Part shown: in pieces, positions 36,734-51,343 of the stretch
Numbering within the stretch: the stretch's first letter is position 1
Layout of the letters: each line of letters begins with the position of its first letter
Assembly (NCBI GenBank): GCA_019614645.1
Contig: JABWDB010000001.1
Span: 29,567,501 to 29,631,500, forward strand
DNA from: Stratiolaelaps scimitus
Taxonomy: Eukaryota; Arthropoda; Arachnida; Mesostigmata; Laelapidae
Length of the DNA: 64,000 bases
Reading direction: 5' to 3'
Notes under the pieces: generated by a model
Database searches by the model: none
What the model was told of the DNA's origin: nothing
Seen by the model: the letters and a program-made list of their open reading frames with translations, nothing else
Made by a program: the position numbers and the translations under genes

Positions 36734-39700
36734 TTATTTAGTAATATATCCAACCAGTCGTCTTCTACTAACTATAGTTCCCTTCTTCCATAATCGCATC
36801 ATATGAGGTCTTCCGTCATAGTGATACCACTGTGATTGTCACCACCACCACCACCAACACCCATCACCAAATCGAAATGTTTAATCTCCTCATTTTATCT
36901 TATCTCACCTTCGCCTATAAGCTCGTACGGCGGGTACAAACATGTGGTCCATTCGTCCGTACGCGTTATCTAAAAGCCGCACACATAGGCGGTGCATTGT
37001 ACCAGTGCAAGCCGTGCTCTGTAATGCATTTATGGTTGGTCGTGACAACTAAAAAAAAGCCAACCCCCGCAAATCGTAGTAAATACCGACAATCTCGCAT
37101 CAGGCTTCGAATTTTCCCCTCACGAAAGGATCAGTTGGCCTGCACGACCGCAAATACAATGAGCCTCCACGGCCTGGCCCGAGACCACTATAATTGTGTA
37201 GTGTTTGCGCTGGACACATAATCCGCACATCGTAGGGATTATGAGATAGACAACTCGTACGGTTGGTCCTCTTCCTTTAGCCACGATTGCGAGGTCGCTC
37301 ACAAATGCATTGTTAATCCACTCCGACGAGTGTGGAGTGCACAGAGAATCAATCAATCAACAATGGATGGACGTTTAGATGGACGCGTCTATGCCAGCCG
37401 TAAGTCTGGGATCGAGCGGACCGTCCGAGGTAAGTATACAGATTTATCTGTAGGAGAAAGACAATTCGTTGGGTAAGTACGAGACGAGCTGATCGCAGAG
37501 CATTACGTTAGTAGGGACAGCAGTTGATATCATAGTTAACGGGCAGACTAAATGGATCAAAGATATGGGCCGAATCAACTGTTGATGGATGAAGCTCCTC
37601 GGGCTCATTAAGCGAAGGCCTCAATTCATTAGGGTCTTGATCCTGAGCTGACGGGAACTTCCATGATCCCTTCCCGAGGACACTCACTGTACAGCTGTAA
37701 CCCATACACAGTGACACACTGCTGACCACACATCAAGAGAGCGCTGCCGAAGCGTGCAGCCAGCGTATCGTGTGATCATGACGTACACGCCAGGCACTTG
37801 AGAGTGGACATCGCTTGAAGGACAACTCGAACACGTGGAAGTAAATGCTGCGTGTTGATATCATTTTCGTGGAGACGCAACCCAAATACTCACCGATTCG
37901 AGCTAGTAATAATTAAACGGCCATCATTTTATAACCGTTAATAAATGTATTCGTACAGAGTCTGACAATCATTGCTCGTAGGTCTATCCACAGGGTGAAT
38001 CGGTCGAAGAAGTACAGTGGACGTTAAATGTTGTCCCGAGAGTCAGCCCGAAAACCTTAGGTCAATGCAACCTAGGGTGAATCGGTCATTGGCCACAGGG
38101 GGGTGGAATCCTGCGCCCCAGAAAGACGACCCAAACGATCTCCGTGCACTGATAGTTGCTTTTGCCATTATTCTCATGTGAGTTATACTCAGCTGTACGA
38201 ATACACTCAAAACCAGTACGTAACGTATGTGTCTTGTGGATTTATCTCCCGAAATAACGAATAAATTGTTAAACAATTGTCTTTAATCTCTCACGATTCC
38301 AGCTATGTGGTATCACAAAACAATCTTTGCTTTTTCTTTTTATAAATCTGGCTGGCCATGAATCGATCAATAGTCCACACCGATAAATCGATACTTATCA
38401 GCGAGCGTTTGCGCAAAACACCGCCGTTATTCAATCCTCATTAATCGACTGCACCGTGAAAGGAGCGGTGGGCCCCTCGTCTAGAGCGCGTTGGCAACTA
38501 CACGGCAAGCAATATACGAATCCTGCTCCCATCACTTGAATAGCCTGCAGCAATGCTCTTCGACTTGGGTGGTGCTTGCGGCGGCGGCGGCGGCGGCGAC
38601 CACCGTTGCAGACTTTGCGCGTTGCCACTTTCGAATGCGTCGAGAGATGCAGACCACGGTGTCACACATAGACGCATCGACCAACCTTGCCAACTCGTGT
38701 CTCTCACCCCTGTCCTGCTCTCTCTCTGTAAATAGTTCTGTTTATATCCTGACCATTCTATTGATAGTACGTCCATTGGACTTGCGTCTTTCCTCTCCGT
38801 GCACGGGGTGCTATTCGGTCGGCCCTTGGTGACTTCTCAAAGCATGCTAAGAAGTTGTTGTTCTATCACTGTGTATAGCTGGACGGCCCTTCTGTCATGT
38901 CACTATCTGCCAACGACGTAGCTCTGAACAGCCCACAAGGTGTAATCATAACAGCAAGATCACCTGTCCTGCCAGCGCAGCTATGCATCTAGAGCGAAGC
39001 TTCGGCAGGCCCGGCCGTGCAATATTGCTTCACAACAGACAACACCTGCCGAATCAAACCGAACGATCATGACCCGTCGCCGTCGAACAGCGTCACCATG
39101 TGCGGCAACAGAGTAATTCCACAATACACTACAGTATTACTCCTCATCTTTCTCGATCGCTCGCTCTTTCTCGTTTTGCTCTGCGAATGTCTGCAGACGT
39201 CTGGTCTACATAGAGGCAGATGCCAAGAATCTTACCGTCATAATAGGAATGTTGAGAAGACGACCGGCATGCTTTACGAAGCGAAGGTGAACCGCACGAG
39301 ATTTTCCGACAGGGATTGCAGCGTGCTCTGCAATTGATACACGCACAAACGGATGCAGAATGAGTGTCATGGTGAAGATGGCGTTTGCAGCCCTGCTTGA
39401 TCTAGCCGGCTCGCTACAACTGTCTCACTACCTATTCAGGCATTGCATTTCATTCGTTCGAGAATATGCCGAGAATTAGAGCGACGTCTTGCATACGAAC
39501 TAATGCTACCCGTTCGTACTCATTGTTTAAGAGAAATCTATCGCTGAAGAAGGTCATAGCCAAGTTAGGGCTGTACGGAATGGTTGAACCGTGAATGCAT
39601 CGGCGAGATGACAGAGTACAAGAAGGAATAACGCTTGCTAATTTCTTGGGAAGATGTCTCTCTGCCTTGAGAGGTCTTCTTCACTAGAGTGATATTTTAC

Positions 39701-40280
39701 GGAGGCACTTTTCACATGATGAACCAGAAAAGAAATCAAACGAAGACAAAGGGTGGGAGGGGGCGAGGTGCGGAGAAAGGCTTACTGTGGGAAAAAGGCA
39801 AATTTGTATCTTTGAAAATATCGTTTGCAAAATGTACGTATCACGGAAAGCGTCATGCTTACATGTCTAATATCTCGTAAACTGGCTCTTTACTAATGCT
39901 AAATTTACTTTTACTCCACAAGGCATCGGCCCCTAGGTGTTAGCTATAGGGACCTAACTAGGACTAGACTCCGATCTCGGGCGGACACTAGACGAAGGTA
40001 ATTTTGGGGCGATGATATCCGCAAACTCAGCCATGTGCAGTTCCGACGAGCTGGCGTCCTGGTCTTGCATTTGCACATGCTACATATAACGTCCTTGTAT
40101 ACGATGGAACATATTCTATTCACGTTTAAATTGTGTCACTCGACAAACTGGCAATCCACGTCAAATCGTTGTTAGCTACATTTTTATGGGTCATACACCA
40201 GGAAGAGCCAGGAGGGGGGGGGGGTAGTGCAAGGGGCTCGTAATCGTTAGCATAGACATTTATTATGATATAACACTCAC

Positions 40281-40505
40281 ATTTTTTCCGAGTACTTCAT
40301 CTCCGCAACGTAGAACGAGTAGACGCCTTGGCTAAGGTAGGTGTCGGTGTGTCGACGTGTCTCGCGGCTAAGTTCGAGCATTTCGTGTATCTGCGCCTGT
40401 GACGGGATCACCTCCATTCCCCGGAAAAGCAGATCAATAATTTGACAGTCACTTGTGGTGATCGAAGGCGAGCCGACGTTTTTTTTCCAGACCTCAAGCG
40501 TTCGC
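40281..40505 (-). CDS. Exon 3: calmodulin-like EF-hand-fold region, residues 151-225
   Basis: The acceptor is gtttgggttacag|GCGAAC and the donor AAAAAT|GTGAGT. The reading opens RTLEVWKKNVGSP. It then has the segment IIDLLFRGMEVIPSQAQIHE, which has the spacing of the helix-linker-helix between paired EF hands in calmodulin-like proteins (compare the general LRxxGxxPTxxEL pattern). The stretch DTYLSQGVYSFYVAEMK resembles the end of a degenerate EF loop followed by the exiting helix. No canonical 12-residue calcium loop with the full set of acidic ligands is visible, so this is probably a structural rather than a calcium-binding EF fold. A similar, shorter segment recurs in exon 8, just before the second NDT-like domain. 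Confidence 0.85.
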
Positions 40506-41219
40506 CTGTAACCCAAACGATAACGACGGGAACAATATTAGCATCAGTGATATACGGGAAGAGCAGGCACACTACGATCCGAGCTGTTTCCAACATAACG
40601 CATCGCACGGGCCGGCACAATAGACTCAAAACCGTATACGCGCTAATGACCACATCGTCGAGTGCACACGAGCAAGCTGACCTAGTACGCTCGGAGCCCG
40701 AGAGCAGAAGTTAGTTGATTGACTATCTCGTTCATACCCACTTTGAGGGGCAGGCAGACCCATGGATGATCCGTGTCCTGCTTCGAAGCCGGCGTACTCA
40801 CGTGCCATTGTTGCAAGCAGATATATTCTACAATCTTCTATTACTAATTTTACCTCGGGACAGTAGTCGTACGACTGCGGTCCGCTGGTTCGAATCTACT
40901 CTGGTACAACAGATCTAGGCGCGGCGGTAGACTTCTTCAGTCTATCGATAGTAGTTACATTCTGTTGGTAGCATCGTCGAGTTGATAACACCTTACAGGG
41001 CGTTTGCTATTTTGATCTCGGTAATATGATCGACAGAGGTCGGTGAATCCATTGGTGATCGCTGATTACACACGATTCGAAGGAGCTTGCAAATAATGCG
41101 GCATTGTTGGTTGACATTATCACCAACCGTCAAGTTGTTGAATTGGACTGCAGTGGCCGGTCATATCTCAAGATCACGGCCAATAGTCTCGCTCTTTAGG
41201 TTTGGCTCTTAGAATACAG

Positions 41220-41225
<6 letters not shown>

Positions 41226-41262
<37 letters not shown>
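41226..41262. repeat. (AT)n microsatellite
   Basis: A perfect AT run of about 18 units. Confidence 0.95.
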
Positions 41263-41267
<5 letters not shown>

Positions 41268-44001
41268 GCACATATGCCTGAGCCCACTATTATACGCGCT
41301 TGTTGCATACGTCTCTGCCTACCTCGATCGCACAATGATGATCATGCAAGTCATCTCTGATCCTTCTTCGAAGGTGAGGACAATAGCCGGCATCTCCGTC
41401 ATAGTCGCTGTCTTCTTATTTCGATAACTGATCCTGCGAGACGCAGGTATCGGGTTCTCCTATCACTTCTATGACTATTACTACTACTATTACTACTATG
41501 ACAACGGGTAACACTACAACAATAAGCACGACCGGATATTGTACGCAATGTTGTCATCCGTAGATTCGTTGAGAAGGTCTCAGAGATGGAACTTGATCCG
41601 AGCTTCGAGTATACAGCCAACTGGACGTGATTGCGAAACTAAGCGCCAATCACCGACCAATACTCGGGCATGACTCTGATGTTGTCAATCGAAAGCTACT
41701 CTTATACATCGGATGGTTGACGATGGTTGACGATTTCTTACAATGCAACTCTGGTGGAGCTGGTATTGCCCTTAAAGTGAAATGTCGCGCCGTATCCGCA
41801 CCAGATGATCTCCAGCAAGGGAGCGAGGCGGAACATCAATACAGACCTTCCCTTCCCGCCGGCACTGACCCTTGGTAAAGGGTAAAGGCGGGACCATGGT
41901 GGACCTCGAGCACGAACTGATGAGACGAAGGAACGGCCACAAAATCGAGTTAGATCAGGTCTGGCCCAAACGGGAGAGAGCGAGAAAGATACAAAGGGGA
42001 GGTGCGAGCGAGGCGCACACCAACGTCGAATGATTGAAATGATTGAAATTACGGTCGATCTCCGACCCATCGCGTGAACGCTTGAGCCAGATAGATAGAT
42101 CGATAGATTTGTGCGCGAGAGTAGGGATTTGAATCAGGACGAGCGTCTCATCGGACGATGGCCAACGGAGCATCCGTCTCTGTCACAGTTACGTCACGTT
42201 GCGTAGTGCACAAATGGCAGCGAGGCAGGACATCAGATGACCGCGAGTGCAGTCAACACTCACGGGTAGTTGATACGAGGCACACAGCACACGATAGTGA
42301 CATGTATAGTGCGCATATGCGAGAAGTCACAGATACGCTGTCATAGATCAGCCAAGCGATAGAAAACAATGTTGATCCAATATTCCGCAGTCTTTCATCT
42401 TGCTTTTGTTGCACGGAATCATTCGGCCCCTACGGAACACGGGTAAGGCGCTTTGTCTTCGTTCGTCATGTCGTGGATTTCAACCTAACCACCAGCCATC
42501 TTGTTTACCCTTCGGAGTTCCTCATTTAACTCAATACACGGAGTTGAACGTCTGGAACCGGCTTTGCCGTTAACCCCATTAAAAGGCAACACTCGCACGG
42601 AGAACCATTACCACTGCAGCGGTACAAGAGAACGTACGTTGTACAAATAGATCCACGTGCCATCTGCAGAAAAACAACCGGGAGGTGACCAACCATTGGC
42701 CATGTCATCTCACGCAATGGCTCCGCGATTTTGTCACGCAATGTGATATCATGTGCTGGCGTCCACCAGCATCATAGTCTAAACAGTTGAACCATGCTTT
42801 AACCCAACGCTGTTTCAATCACCCAATCGCAGGGTGCTACGGAATGGCGGAATCAACCGTTCAACCTATGGAAACACTGAGGGAAAAACGAGATCTAGAA
42901 TAGGTGTTTTTATCATCTCCCTGAGATTTTCACTGATCCTCCCTTCAAGGCGATATTTGAGATATGGTGCCCTTTTCTTCAATGGGGGGATGGTTCTGTG
43001 TCAGATTAGTATGCTTTGTTTTGGCTAGCGGTTGGAGTCTCAATGATGCTATCGTATCTATCATATATTATTACTGAATCGAATGGAATATATGAAAGTG
43101 TGTGCTATCTGCACATGTGCTAAATGCCTGAGCACAATTCTGATAGGGTTCTCACCATTTAACCTTGGCATGATTGCTGTAGTAGGCTAACGCTGCCTAA
43201 ATGAACTCAAACCGGCAACGCCTCCGTCAGGAGCTGACTATTAAATATTCGCCGTTGAAGTCGACAGTCCCACTAAATACGACAATACAGATCAGATATA
43301 TATATAGATATATATTATATTGACGGAAGAAAACCCCGAACAGAGCTTGAAATGTAGCAGCTGTTGCTTTATAATCGACCTTTGAGTGTTACTGCGTATA
43401 AGGTGGGCCGGCAGGGATCGTTTTGTTAGTAAATTCATCATAGCAACATGAGCGAGCTCATAGTAGTATTTTCAAAGCCGACTATCTCAACTTTCAATCT
43501 AGCTTTTGTCTGCTCCCAGCTGCATGACAACGTATGATAACATCGTGGTCAAACGCTTCGAGCACCAAATCGAGGACAATGGTAAGAGACTTGCAAAAAA
43601 ACGCATTGGCTTTGGCCTTATGAAAGCAGCTGGCATTAAAATAGTTATTACCTCTACCTACAACATACGCTGGACGCTTTCCGCTACTATATCTCTATCT
43701 CTCTCTCTGCTCTCTCTCTCTGCCTATAAGTGTAAGTGCTATGAGGTAATGTGGCTAGAACTGGGCCCAATATGAGCAATAGGGTCTAGAGAAAAGCAGC
43801 CGCCAACGTTCCAGTATCGCGTGCGATAAAAATTCGTGTAAAAATGACTTGAGAGAATTTGAATTAGGGGAATTTAGAAACAGCACTTGTATTTAGTTCA
43901 ACTTACAGAGAGAACCGTGCGGCTGAGGTGGACAGTCAGTAGAGAATGTGCACAGGTTGTGCAGAAAAAAGAAGGATAAACATTCAGGCATGTTTATTCT
44001 C

Positions 44002-44117
44002 ATATATATATATATAATGTGGCATTAATTTTCGGAAATCTTGATGGCATTCATTTAGGACATGAATTTACAATTTCTACTCTAAGGAAGGTAGCTCAGG
44101 AAAGAGGATTATCCTCT

Positions 44118-44145
<28 letters not shown>
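44002..44145. repeat. Two (AT)n runs
   Basis: AT runs at 44002-44016 and 44119-44145. The second is preceded by the small palindrome AGAGGAT-T-ATCCTCT. Confidence 0.9.
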
Positions 44146-44148
<3 letters not shown>

Positions 44149-44792
44149 CGTTGGCATACATAAGATCAATATGATATCACGTAAGGCGATGTGAAGATAT
44201 TGCGCGTCCTTGTCGTATTGGTCAATGGACGCCCTAAACGTATCATACGTATAAGCCTGCTATTGACGCATCCAAAAGGCTACCAAACGCATCGATTATA
44301 ATTGATCGCAGCACAACTGAAAAGGTGATGTTTATCTAGAAAAGCGAAACAAAAGTCCAAACGAATTCAAGTGGATATCGTACAGTCCCGTGATCATCGC
44401 GAGCAGCGTTGGGCCTCAGACCTCCACAACCCGAAAGAGCTTTCTCGTGTTGATTGCGTGTATTTAGGGTGTGCGAAGTTGACTCCCCAATGACCTGCTG
44501 ACCGTCCTCTGTAAAGTATTATTGTATTTATGTTGAAAATGTAACTGAATGTTGTCTCACCCAGATCAGCGCCGTTTGGCCTCAAGCAAATTTTGTTGCG
44601 ATTAATTTGTTGTACAATGGAAGCTAACCGAAAAGCACTAATATTCATGTCATTTGACAAATGGTTAGCTGACCTAGGCGCGGGACCGTTCTACTGTAGA
44701 CAATTAGCACAATTATGGCAATTCGATTGCCACATTCAGATCTCAGTTACGATTCTCGAACGATCATCATGTATCGTCATAGAGCATTTAGC

Positions 44793-44795
<3 letters not shown>

Positions 44796-44823
<28 letters not shown>
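44796..44823. repeat. (AT)n microsatellite
   Basis: A perfect AT run of about 14 units. Confidence 0.95.
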
Positions 44824-46189
44824 CCGCTGAGCGATTTGAAAAGGACTATTACACATTACTTCCAGCTGCGGCTGACTGCCACTCATATATTGTAGGATCA
44901 GAATTGAAATTGGGTTGATATTACGCTACGCGGCTCAAACGACAACGTTATTAGACGAGACTTCGTCTCTCACCTTCTTTTCTCTCAATTCGAAACAGTC
45001 CTGCACACTCGCTTCTCCCAATTTGTTATTATCATGTATCGACGTCTGTGCTGTGGCAATTTCTCACTCATTCCAGTCACGATTTTATTGAGTCGTTACA
45101 ATTCAACAAACGAAAAACAATCGAACTCGCCGCTTCGGAACATCAGCTGTACCCCACCCCATGCACAATTTGCAACAAGTTCAGGTCTATTATAGTTACA
45201 ATACAATTCGGTCACACTTCAGTTGACGTCGCCCTACGCTTACATTGCAACACGCTTACATTTCTGAGCTTAATCGTTATCTCGACTTAAACCTCCGACT
45301 ACCCCCCCCCCCCAAATACTTGAGTGAGCACCTACCCTATGAGTTGCCTTTGCAGTTTTGGTCTAATTCTTCCCATCTTGCCGCCTCATGGCCGTAGGCA
45401 GATCTCTTATCCGGGCCATCTCTGCATAGCGCATGGCGGGAGCCCCCGTCTTGAACCGCAACTAACTCCAGGGCGCGAGGGTCGGCGCGGCGCTCCCGGC
45501 CCTATTCGGGGGTGGGCTGAGGGGACATCTCGAAGCGAACATTGGCGATGACTTGTGTCACTTGGTATCACGGCACTGCTGCCGGAGCCTCGTTTCGATC
45601 GGCTTAGAACAGCCGCAGCGAGTGAGCAGCCGGATTGAACACGAAGCGTGTGCGGCAGCAGCAGAGAATAATGACTAGAAAGTCGACGCTGGAGTCGGCC
45701 GGGGCGTCAGTTCGTTCGTTCGTAGTTGAGTCGAGATGGGCAGAGAAAACGCATTTTACAGATGGAGGGGGTGACTGGGAGTTGAATCAAGGCAGGTGCC
45801 GCTACTGGTGGCAAATAGGGCTCGTACACTTGTGAAGTTTCACTTCGTATGCGCCCAGCGGAATCAAGCCGCAAAGAACTAATATTTTGCATTAACAAAT
45901 GTTTTCAAAAGAGTATAAATTAGTTGGGTAGTTTAACAGACAAAAGTGTGTATAATACCGAAGTGTCCCGCGACTTCAGTTCTACCCCACCTGTTCAGCC
46001 TCACATGTGACCCTCACTATACCGGAAGATCTATCAGGCAATCGAACCTTTTGAATGGTAATGGCACAGGAGGCCTTTCATATCAAATAGGATTAGAGCA
46101 GCTCGTTCCACTGCATTCAAATGGATTCTGTATGCCAGCTGTTCACAACTCTGAAAACCAGAGCGTTGCCACCATTTTACTAGAACAAG

Positions 46190-46241
<52 letters not shown>

Positions 46242-46283
46242 ATATATTTATATATATATATGTGTATATATATATATATATAT
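46190..46283. repeat. Longest (AT)n tract in the window, with GTG interruptions
   Basis: About 94 bp of AT units are broken by TGTGTATATATTTA and TGTGTATA. It is the largest simple-sequence locus seen here. Confidence 0.95.
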
Positions 46284-48630
46284 CTGGTTGAATCCAAAAT
46301 CGCGAAACCTAATCAATGTTCGTTTCGCTCTTGTGCAACGGCTTATGCAAGGCGTCCCCTCGACCTGCTGACAAGTGACCCCTGAATGACAACAATAGAG
46401 TCATCATAGAGTCACACGTGAATCATTAGAGGCAATACTCCTTCCACGAGGCGGCAACAACGACGCCGTGACGACATCGATACGTGACCGCGCCGCCAAG
46501 AGTGTTTGTGTGAGTATGCGTCTGTACCGAATGGGAGTGCAGAGAGCAGACGTCGGAGAAGATGCCCGTCAAATAAATAATTGCAACCACTGTCGAGCTA
46601 CACCCACACACACACCGAGGCTGTCCAGATGGTGGCGGCCGAGGCCGGGACTGTTGTAAGGTCGAAAAAAAATCGATGGCCCTTGCTGTTTAACCAAGAC
46701 GATACTCGTGGCCGCGCGCACACAATATTTTATACATTTTTGTTAAGCTTGTCAGCTAGCTGAGCTTTGTAGGTTTCTAGGGATACGTTTGAACGAAAGA
46801 TGAGTTTAGCATAAAGCATGAGAGATGAAAATGAACTGACAAGTGACAATTTGTGCCAGCTTTGCAGAAACGGTAGGCTAAATTCGGTGAGAGATCATCA
46901 CGTTTTCGACCGGCGGTGTAAGAAAAACAAAGCCAACAATAGTCTGGCACAGATACGACAAAGGCGTGCTTCCATTATCTAGAGATCAGCTTCTATTCAC
47001 TCCGCGTTCTACACTGGTACACAGCTTATATCGTTCATACACATCTTTATCCCAGTCGAGGGGCATCACAACGGGACATTATTGTTAATGCCTTGCCTCG
47101 TCTGCTGCTGCTCGCGATAGTCACCTGCCTAGACCAGTAGGTTGGGGTGTACGGCGTGGAATCACGTTAGCCCGAGGCATTATATAATTGCCATAGAACG
47201 AGACGCCAGAACAGAACGCACGAAGTGTGTCGTCCACCGTACCATACAAGCGACGCATGAATTAGGTGGCTTGCTAGTCGGCCGCCGCCCCGAGGGCCCG
47301 AATTAGCACACTCATCCTGCGTGTGGTCCAAGTGGCACAAATAGAGAGCGCTCCAGACGACGGGTGCCGACGCCGTTATCATTGCAACATTGCCAAGGTC
47401 GCGTACACACACCCGGACGCTCATATGCCGAATATCTACACAGCATCGACGACGGCAGATATGGACAAGTGCTATGCTTACAGCACGGAATATACGTCTA
47501 GAGTTACACCTTTGTAGCAGCTTTTGCCTTTCAACCTCGATCCATTGATGACAATATTCCTGTACGTGCCGCGACAGTGTCGCTATCGTCTATGAACTAG
47601 GAATTTCAGAACACTTAACTAAATCCTATATATGCTCGTTACAATAACAGAGGGCGAAGAACGCCGATTACCTCTTGTCCGCGAGGAAATGTTGAACCTA
47701 GGCCTTTTTTTTTCGCAGGAGGTTTTTCGCCTTAAGCTCGTCGTGACCAACTACAACTTGCTTGTTGACAACTGGCGTCCGGAGGGTGATTCCTTTTCAT
47801 TATTCATTTGTATTCGTTCTGTCGGAAACATCTCAAATCAGCTTCGCATTTCTACAGGGAATCGAACTGAGAGACGGCGCCCGAAGAGCTCTCTACTCCG
47901 ACCCATTTCAAGGCAATGCTAGTATTCTCACTGATAATTAAGGCGAAGACAGCGTTTTAAGACCTTATATTGCAAGCGGCTACCCGCACGACGGCACTGC
48001 GGTTGTCTACCGCTCCTAAAGGCTCATGATGCCGTAATTTCTCGCCCTCTCCAGACACAGACGTCCACTAATGACTCCACGGTGCACCGGTACACTGTAA
48101 ATCGTCGAAAATGCCACAAGTCCGTGAGTATAGTATCATAGTATCAAAGGCATTCTATAAATATTTAAGCCCAAGGAGAGTGTTCTTAGATCTATACTGT
48201 TAAAAGCCGAAATGCTTTAAAAATTGGAATATTTTTTTGTTAAATAGATACGTGTGTTCAATAAATACGTATACTATAATAGACAAGCTGAAAGCGAAGC
48301 TGATTTTTGTCATTGTCATTCTGGGCAGCTGCCACAGAATTGCGACCACGTCCAATGACAGAAAAAGCGATATCGTCCGGCGATCATCTAATCAGGGCGG
48401 CTTTTTGCTTTCAGCCAGCGAAATGTAATTAATGGGTGACGACCCAACGGAACGAGGTCTGCCAACGGAATGGGATTACACAACACAAGCTCATATTCTG
48501 AGGCAATATTTTGCCAAAATCGTTTATAATCCGTTATAGACGGGAAAGCCTTGAGACTATCTAACACAATAGTTGCTCAACAACAGCCACAACAGAACAA
48601 TGCCAACGCACATTACTAATTCACGTATAC

Positions 48631-48659
48631 GAATTATTATTATTATTATTATTTTTATT
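48631..48659. repeat. (ATT)n microsatellite
   Basis: About seven ATT units followed by TTTTATTA. Confidence 0.9.
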
Positions 48660-51293
48660 AATTGTACAAGTCGCCAACTTTCCTCTTTTCGACAGTGGCG
48701 CAGTTTCGCCACGTGCCTACAAACGCCCCGTACAAATATACATCCCGTTTGCTTCTTATAACTATCAGCTATTGGATAGAGAACATGCACCAGGATCGGC
48801 CTAGCCTAATAACAGTATTACGATAATAATAATAACAAACACTCATCTATCCTAATCTTATCTCAGGTAGAAATCTTATGAACGCAACGAAGCAAGTCTG
48901 TATGGGATGGATATGAGTGACTATTCTACGATCGGCGTCGCTACATATTCACATGTACGGGATTGTGGGTGATACAGAAAGGTGAGTCAATCACCATCGA
49001 CCTATATGGTCACATCTATGACGGAAGTTACACGAAAGATATAAACACATTTATTTTCGGATCAGAGCATAGTCGTACAAATCGAAGATATCCGGCAACC
49101 CCAGCAAATGTCGCAACTATTCCATTGCTTATCCATAACCGCAATGTGATGCACGTATTCAAGTTATTGACCTGCCTACCATTGGTGTTGTATACATCGC
49201 TCGCGGTAGAGATTTCAGATTGAGCATGCACATAATACAAAATGTAGATAACCCTGAGCGTGATGCAAGAGTTGCTAATGCGTGATATAGCAGAAATATC
49301 GACGCAATATCCCCTTGTGGGCTCGTAAGAATAAAAATCTATATATTTATGTAATCCATATCAAGCGCGCGGTATCATTCACCATCGCGTCTCCTCCTAG
49401 ATAATTCGTATCGCAGCACGAAGCTAACCGCGTTTGACGGGGGGGGGGGTCAGGCGTCGTTCAGTGGACTCTACGCGCACTCAAGGTGTTTATTCAAACA
49501 TGCAGGAACATTAGGAATTTCGTGCCCATCGTGCCCAAATGTAACACACACAATAAACATTGTACACCCCAGCAATAATCTTGACTGGTCCCTTCCGCAG
49601 ATTTTTGAGAAATCCCACCATTGCAAACTTGCCTATAATTTGAATGAATTTTGTACACAATCGCCGCACGATGTGGGGAAACGCGTTCAGCATAGGCTTC
49701 AACAGGGAGATATTGACACAGCCTCTAACAGATGAAATTACAATTAAAAACATAAAACAACACCAATGGGTTCAATACTAATAATATTCTATTGCTATAC
49801 CCGTCAGTGCGTGTAGCTAAGCCAGCACGAGCAATGGAAGCTACACAAATGTGGGTGTTTTTAGCGAGAGCATCATTACCACCACCATCGCCGTATTCAA
49901 GCAAGAAATCAACGTCTCATCTTTCCTCAATGAAAAACACTTCGATAGCTGAATGTTATTACATTTTGAATAGAAAATGTCACACTTGCCGCTTGCTCTC
50001 GACAACAAAATAATGGATGTGTAGTGGTTTTTTCATAGTTCTCTAAAACATACCATAGAAAGCCATAGATGTGTTGCACGATCAACAACGATATTAATGT
50101 GGCTATTTATTGGGCCAGCTGATTATGATTATTACAATGATACATCATCGTGCGAGTGTCGTGGGGCGAAAACTCTTGCACGGGTTAGAACGATCTACTT
50201 TTGCTAATAAACGTCGATCTTTCCATCTTTCGTTTTATTTATTTAATGACAATATTGTTTTGCCGGGCAGAGCCTGGCCTGAACAAACGGGTACGGCCTC
50301 ATCGAGCCATAGCTTCAATGACCTTCATCCGTGATTGCATCGACCTTTAACTCTAATACGCTATGCTGCTTTTTTTCAAACCATGCTACTGGATATATTT
50401 TCAATCAAAGCAGCTCTAGACCACCAAACCCACTAGACCACTGTCAGGTTGCTTGTCAGCAACTGTTGTTGTAGTCAGCTGTTCCTTCTTATGATTACAT
50501 GCGTATGCAAAAAAAATAGCAAATGCTGTTCAAAGTTGTCCACACATTGCTAGGCATTACCATTGTCCTCAGTGGAGGTGGCTAGTTCTCTGTACACAGT
50601 GCGGCCCCTATGGCAAAATCACAGCTGAGCACGTTACCGCATATTCAATCACTTCCGTGTTTCTCAGAGCGAACGCTTGCCTCTGTTTACCTACGGTGGT
50701 CACCTGTCCACTGCATCACACTTGTTCAACCACGAGTGTCGGGCGTCCGTCTGCGAACCGGTCACCCTGTGCTTGTTGTCGCCGACAGCAATGCTGTGGG
50801 ATGCATTCAAGTTAAATATAGAACTCTTCTTTTCTACGTATGAACATCGAGCATCGTTCTCTTAGACGAAACAGTTAGTCATTGCTCCTTAAAATGTCTG
50901 ATCTGAATGTCGGAGGCTGTTCGGTTAGAGACCTTCTTCACAATCTCGGCCGTCTGTTGGGGAGGTTTTTTCCCCCCGTTATTTCTTAAAGTTACATCGA
51001 TAACTGCCGAGAAGTGTCCGATGAGAGAGGGTTGGGGGACCTAGCCGCGAGCGAAAGTTTCCTGGACCAGAAAAGCGGATCAGATGCACACCTTCACCAA
51101 GCTCTCAGTTACCCGTGGAGAGTCGACAATTACACACATCTCAACCTGACGGAATGTCTGCCGCGTTCTGGGGCCAAACCCTTAACCGACAGTTTGTGCC
51201 CCAGACAGAAGCGGATCGGATCCCCACCGCTTGTGGCCTCTTTAAATCCATACTTTATTCCGTAGTTCTGAAGTAATTATTTATTCTTATTCT

Positions 51294-51298
<5 letters not shown>

Positions 51299-51341
<43 letters not shown>

Positions 51342-51343
51342 TA
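51299..51343. repeat. (AT)n microsatellite
   Basis: An AT run of about 18 units followed by CATATATA. Confidence 0.95.

Larger units (their letters stand above)
16304..40280. other. 24-kb intron between exons 3 and 4
   Basis: This is the largest intron. It holds four SINE copies on the minus strand between 18.5 and 23.2 kb, hairpins at 20010, 21336 and 21419, and seven or more (AT)n loci. GC/CAG-rich islands lie at about 16.4-18.1, 26.9-27.5, 33.4-34.3 and 38.5-38.7 kb. Such islands in a long 5' intron could contain enhancers or alternative promoters. I found no nested gene that meets a reasonable standard; weak candidates are listed separately. Confidence 0.6.

Noticed and set aside
40885..40900. 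GGTTCGAATCT, a B-box-like match
   Set aside because: The flanking bases do not form a T arm and no A box or cloverleaf can be drawn.
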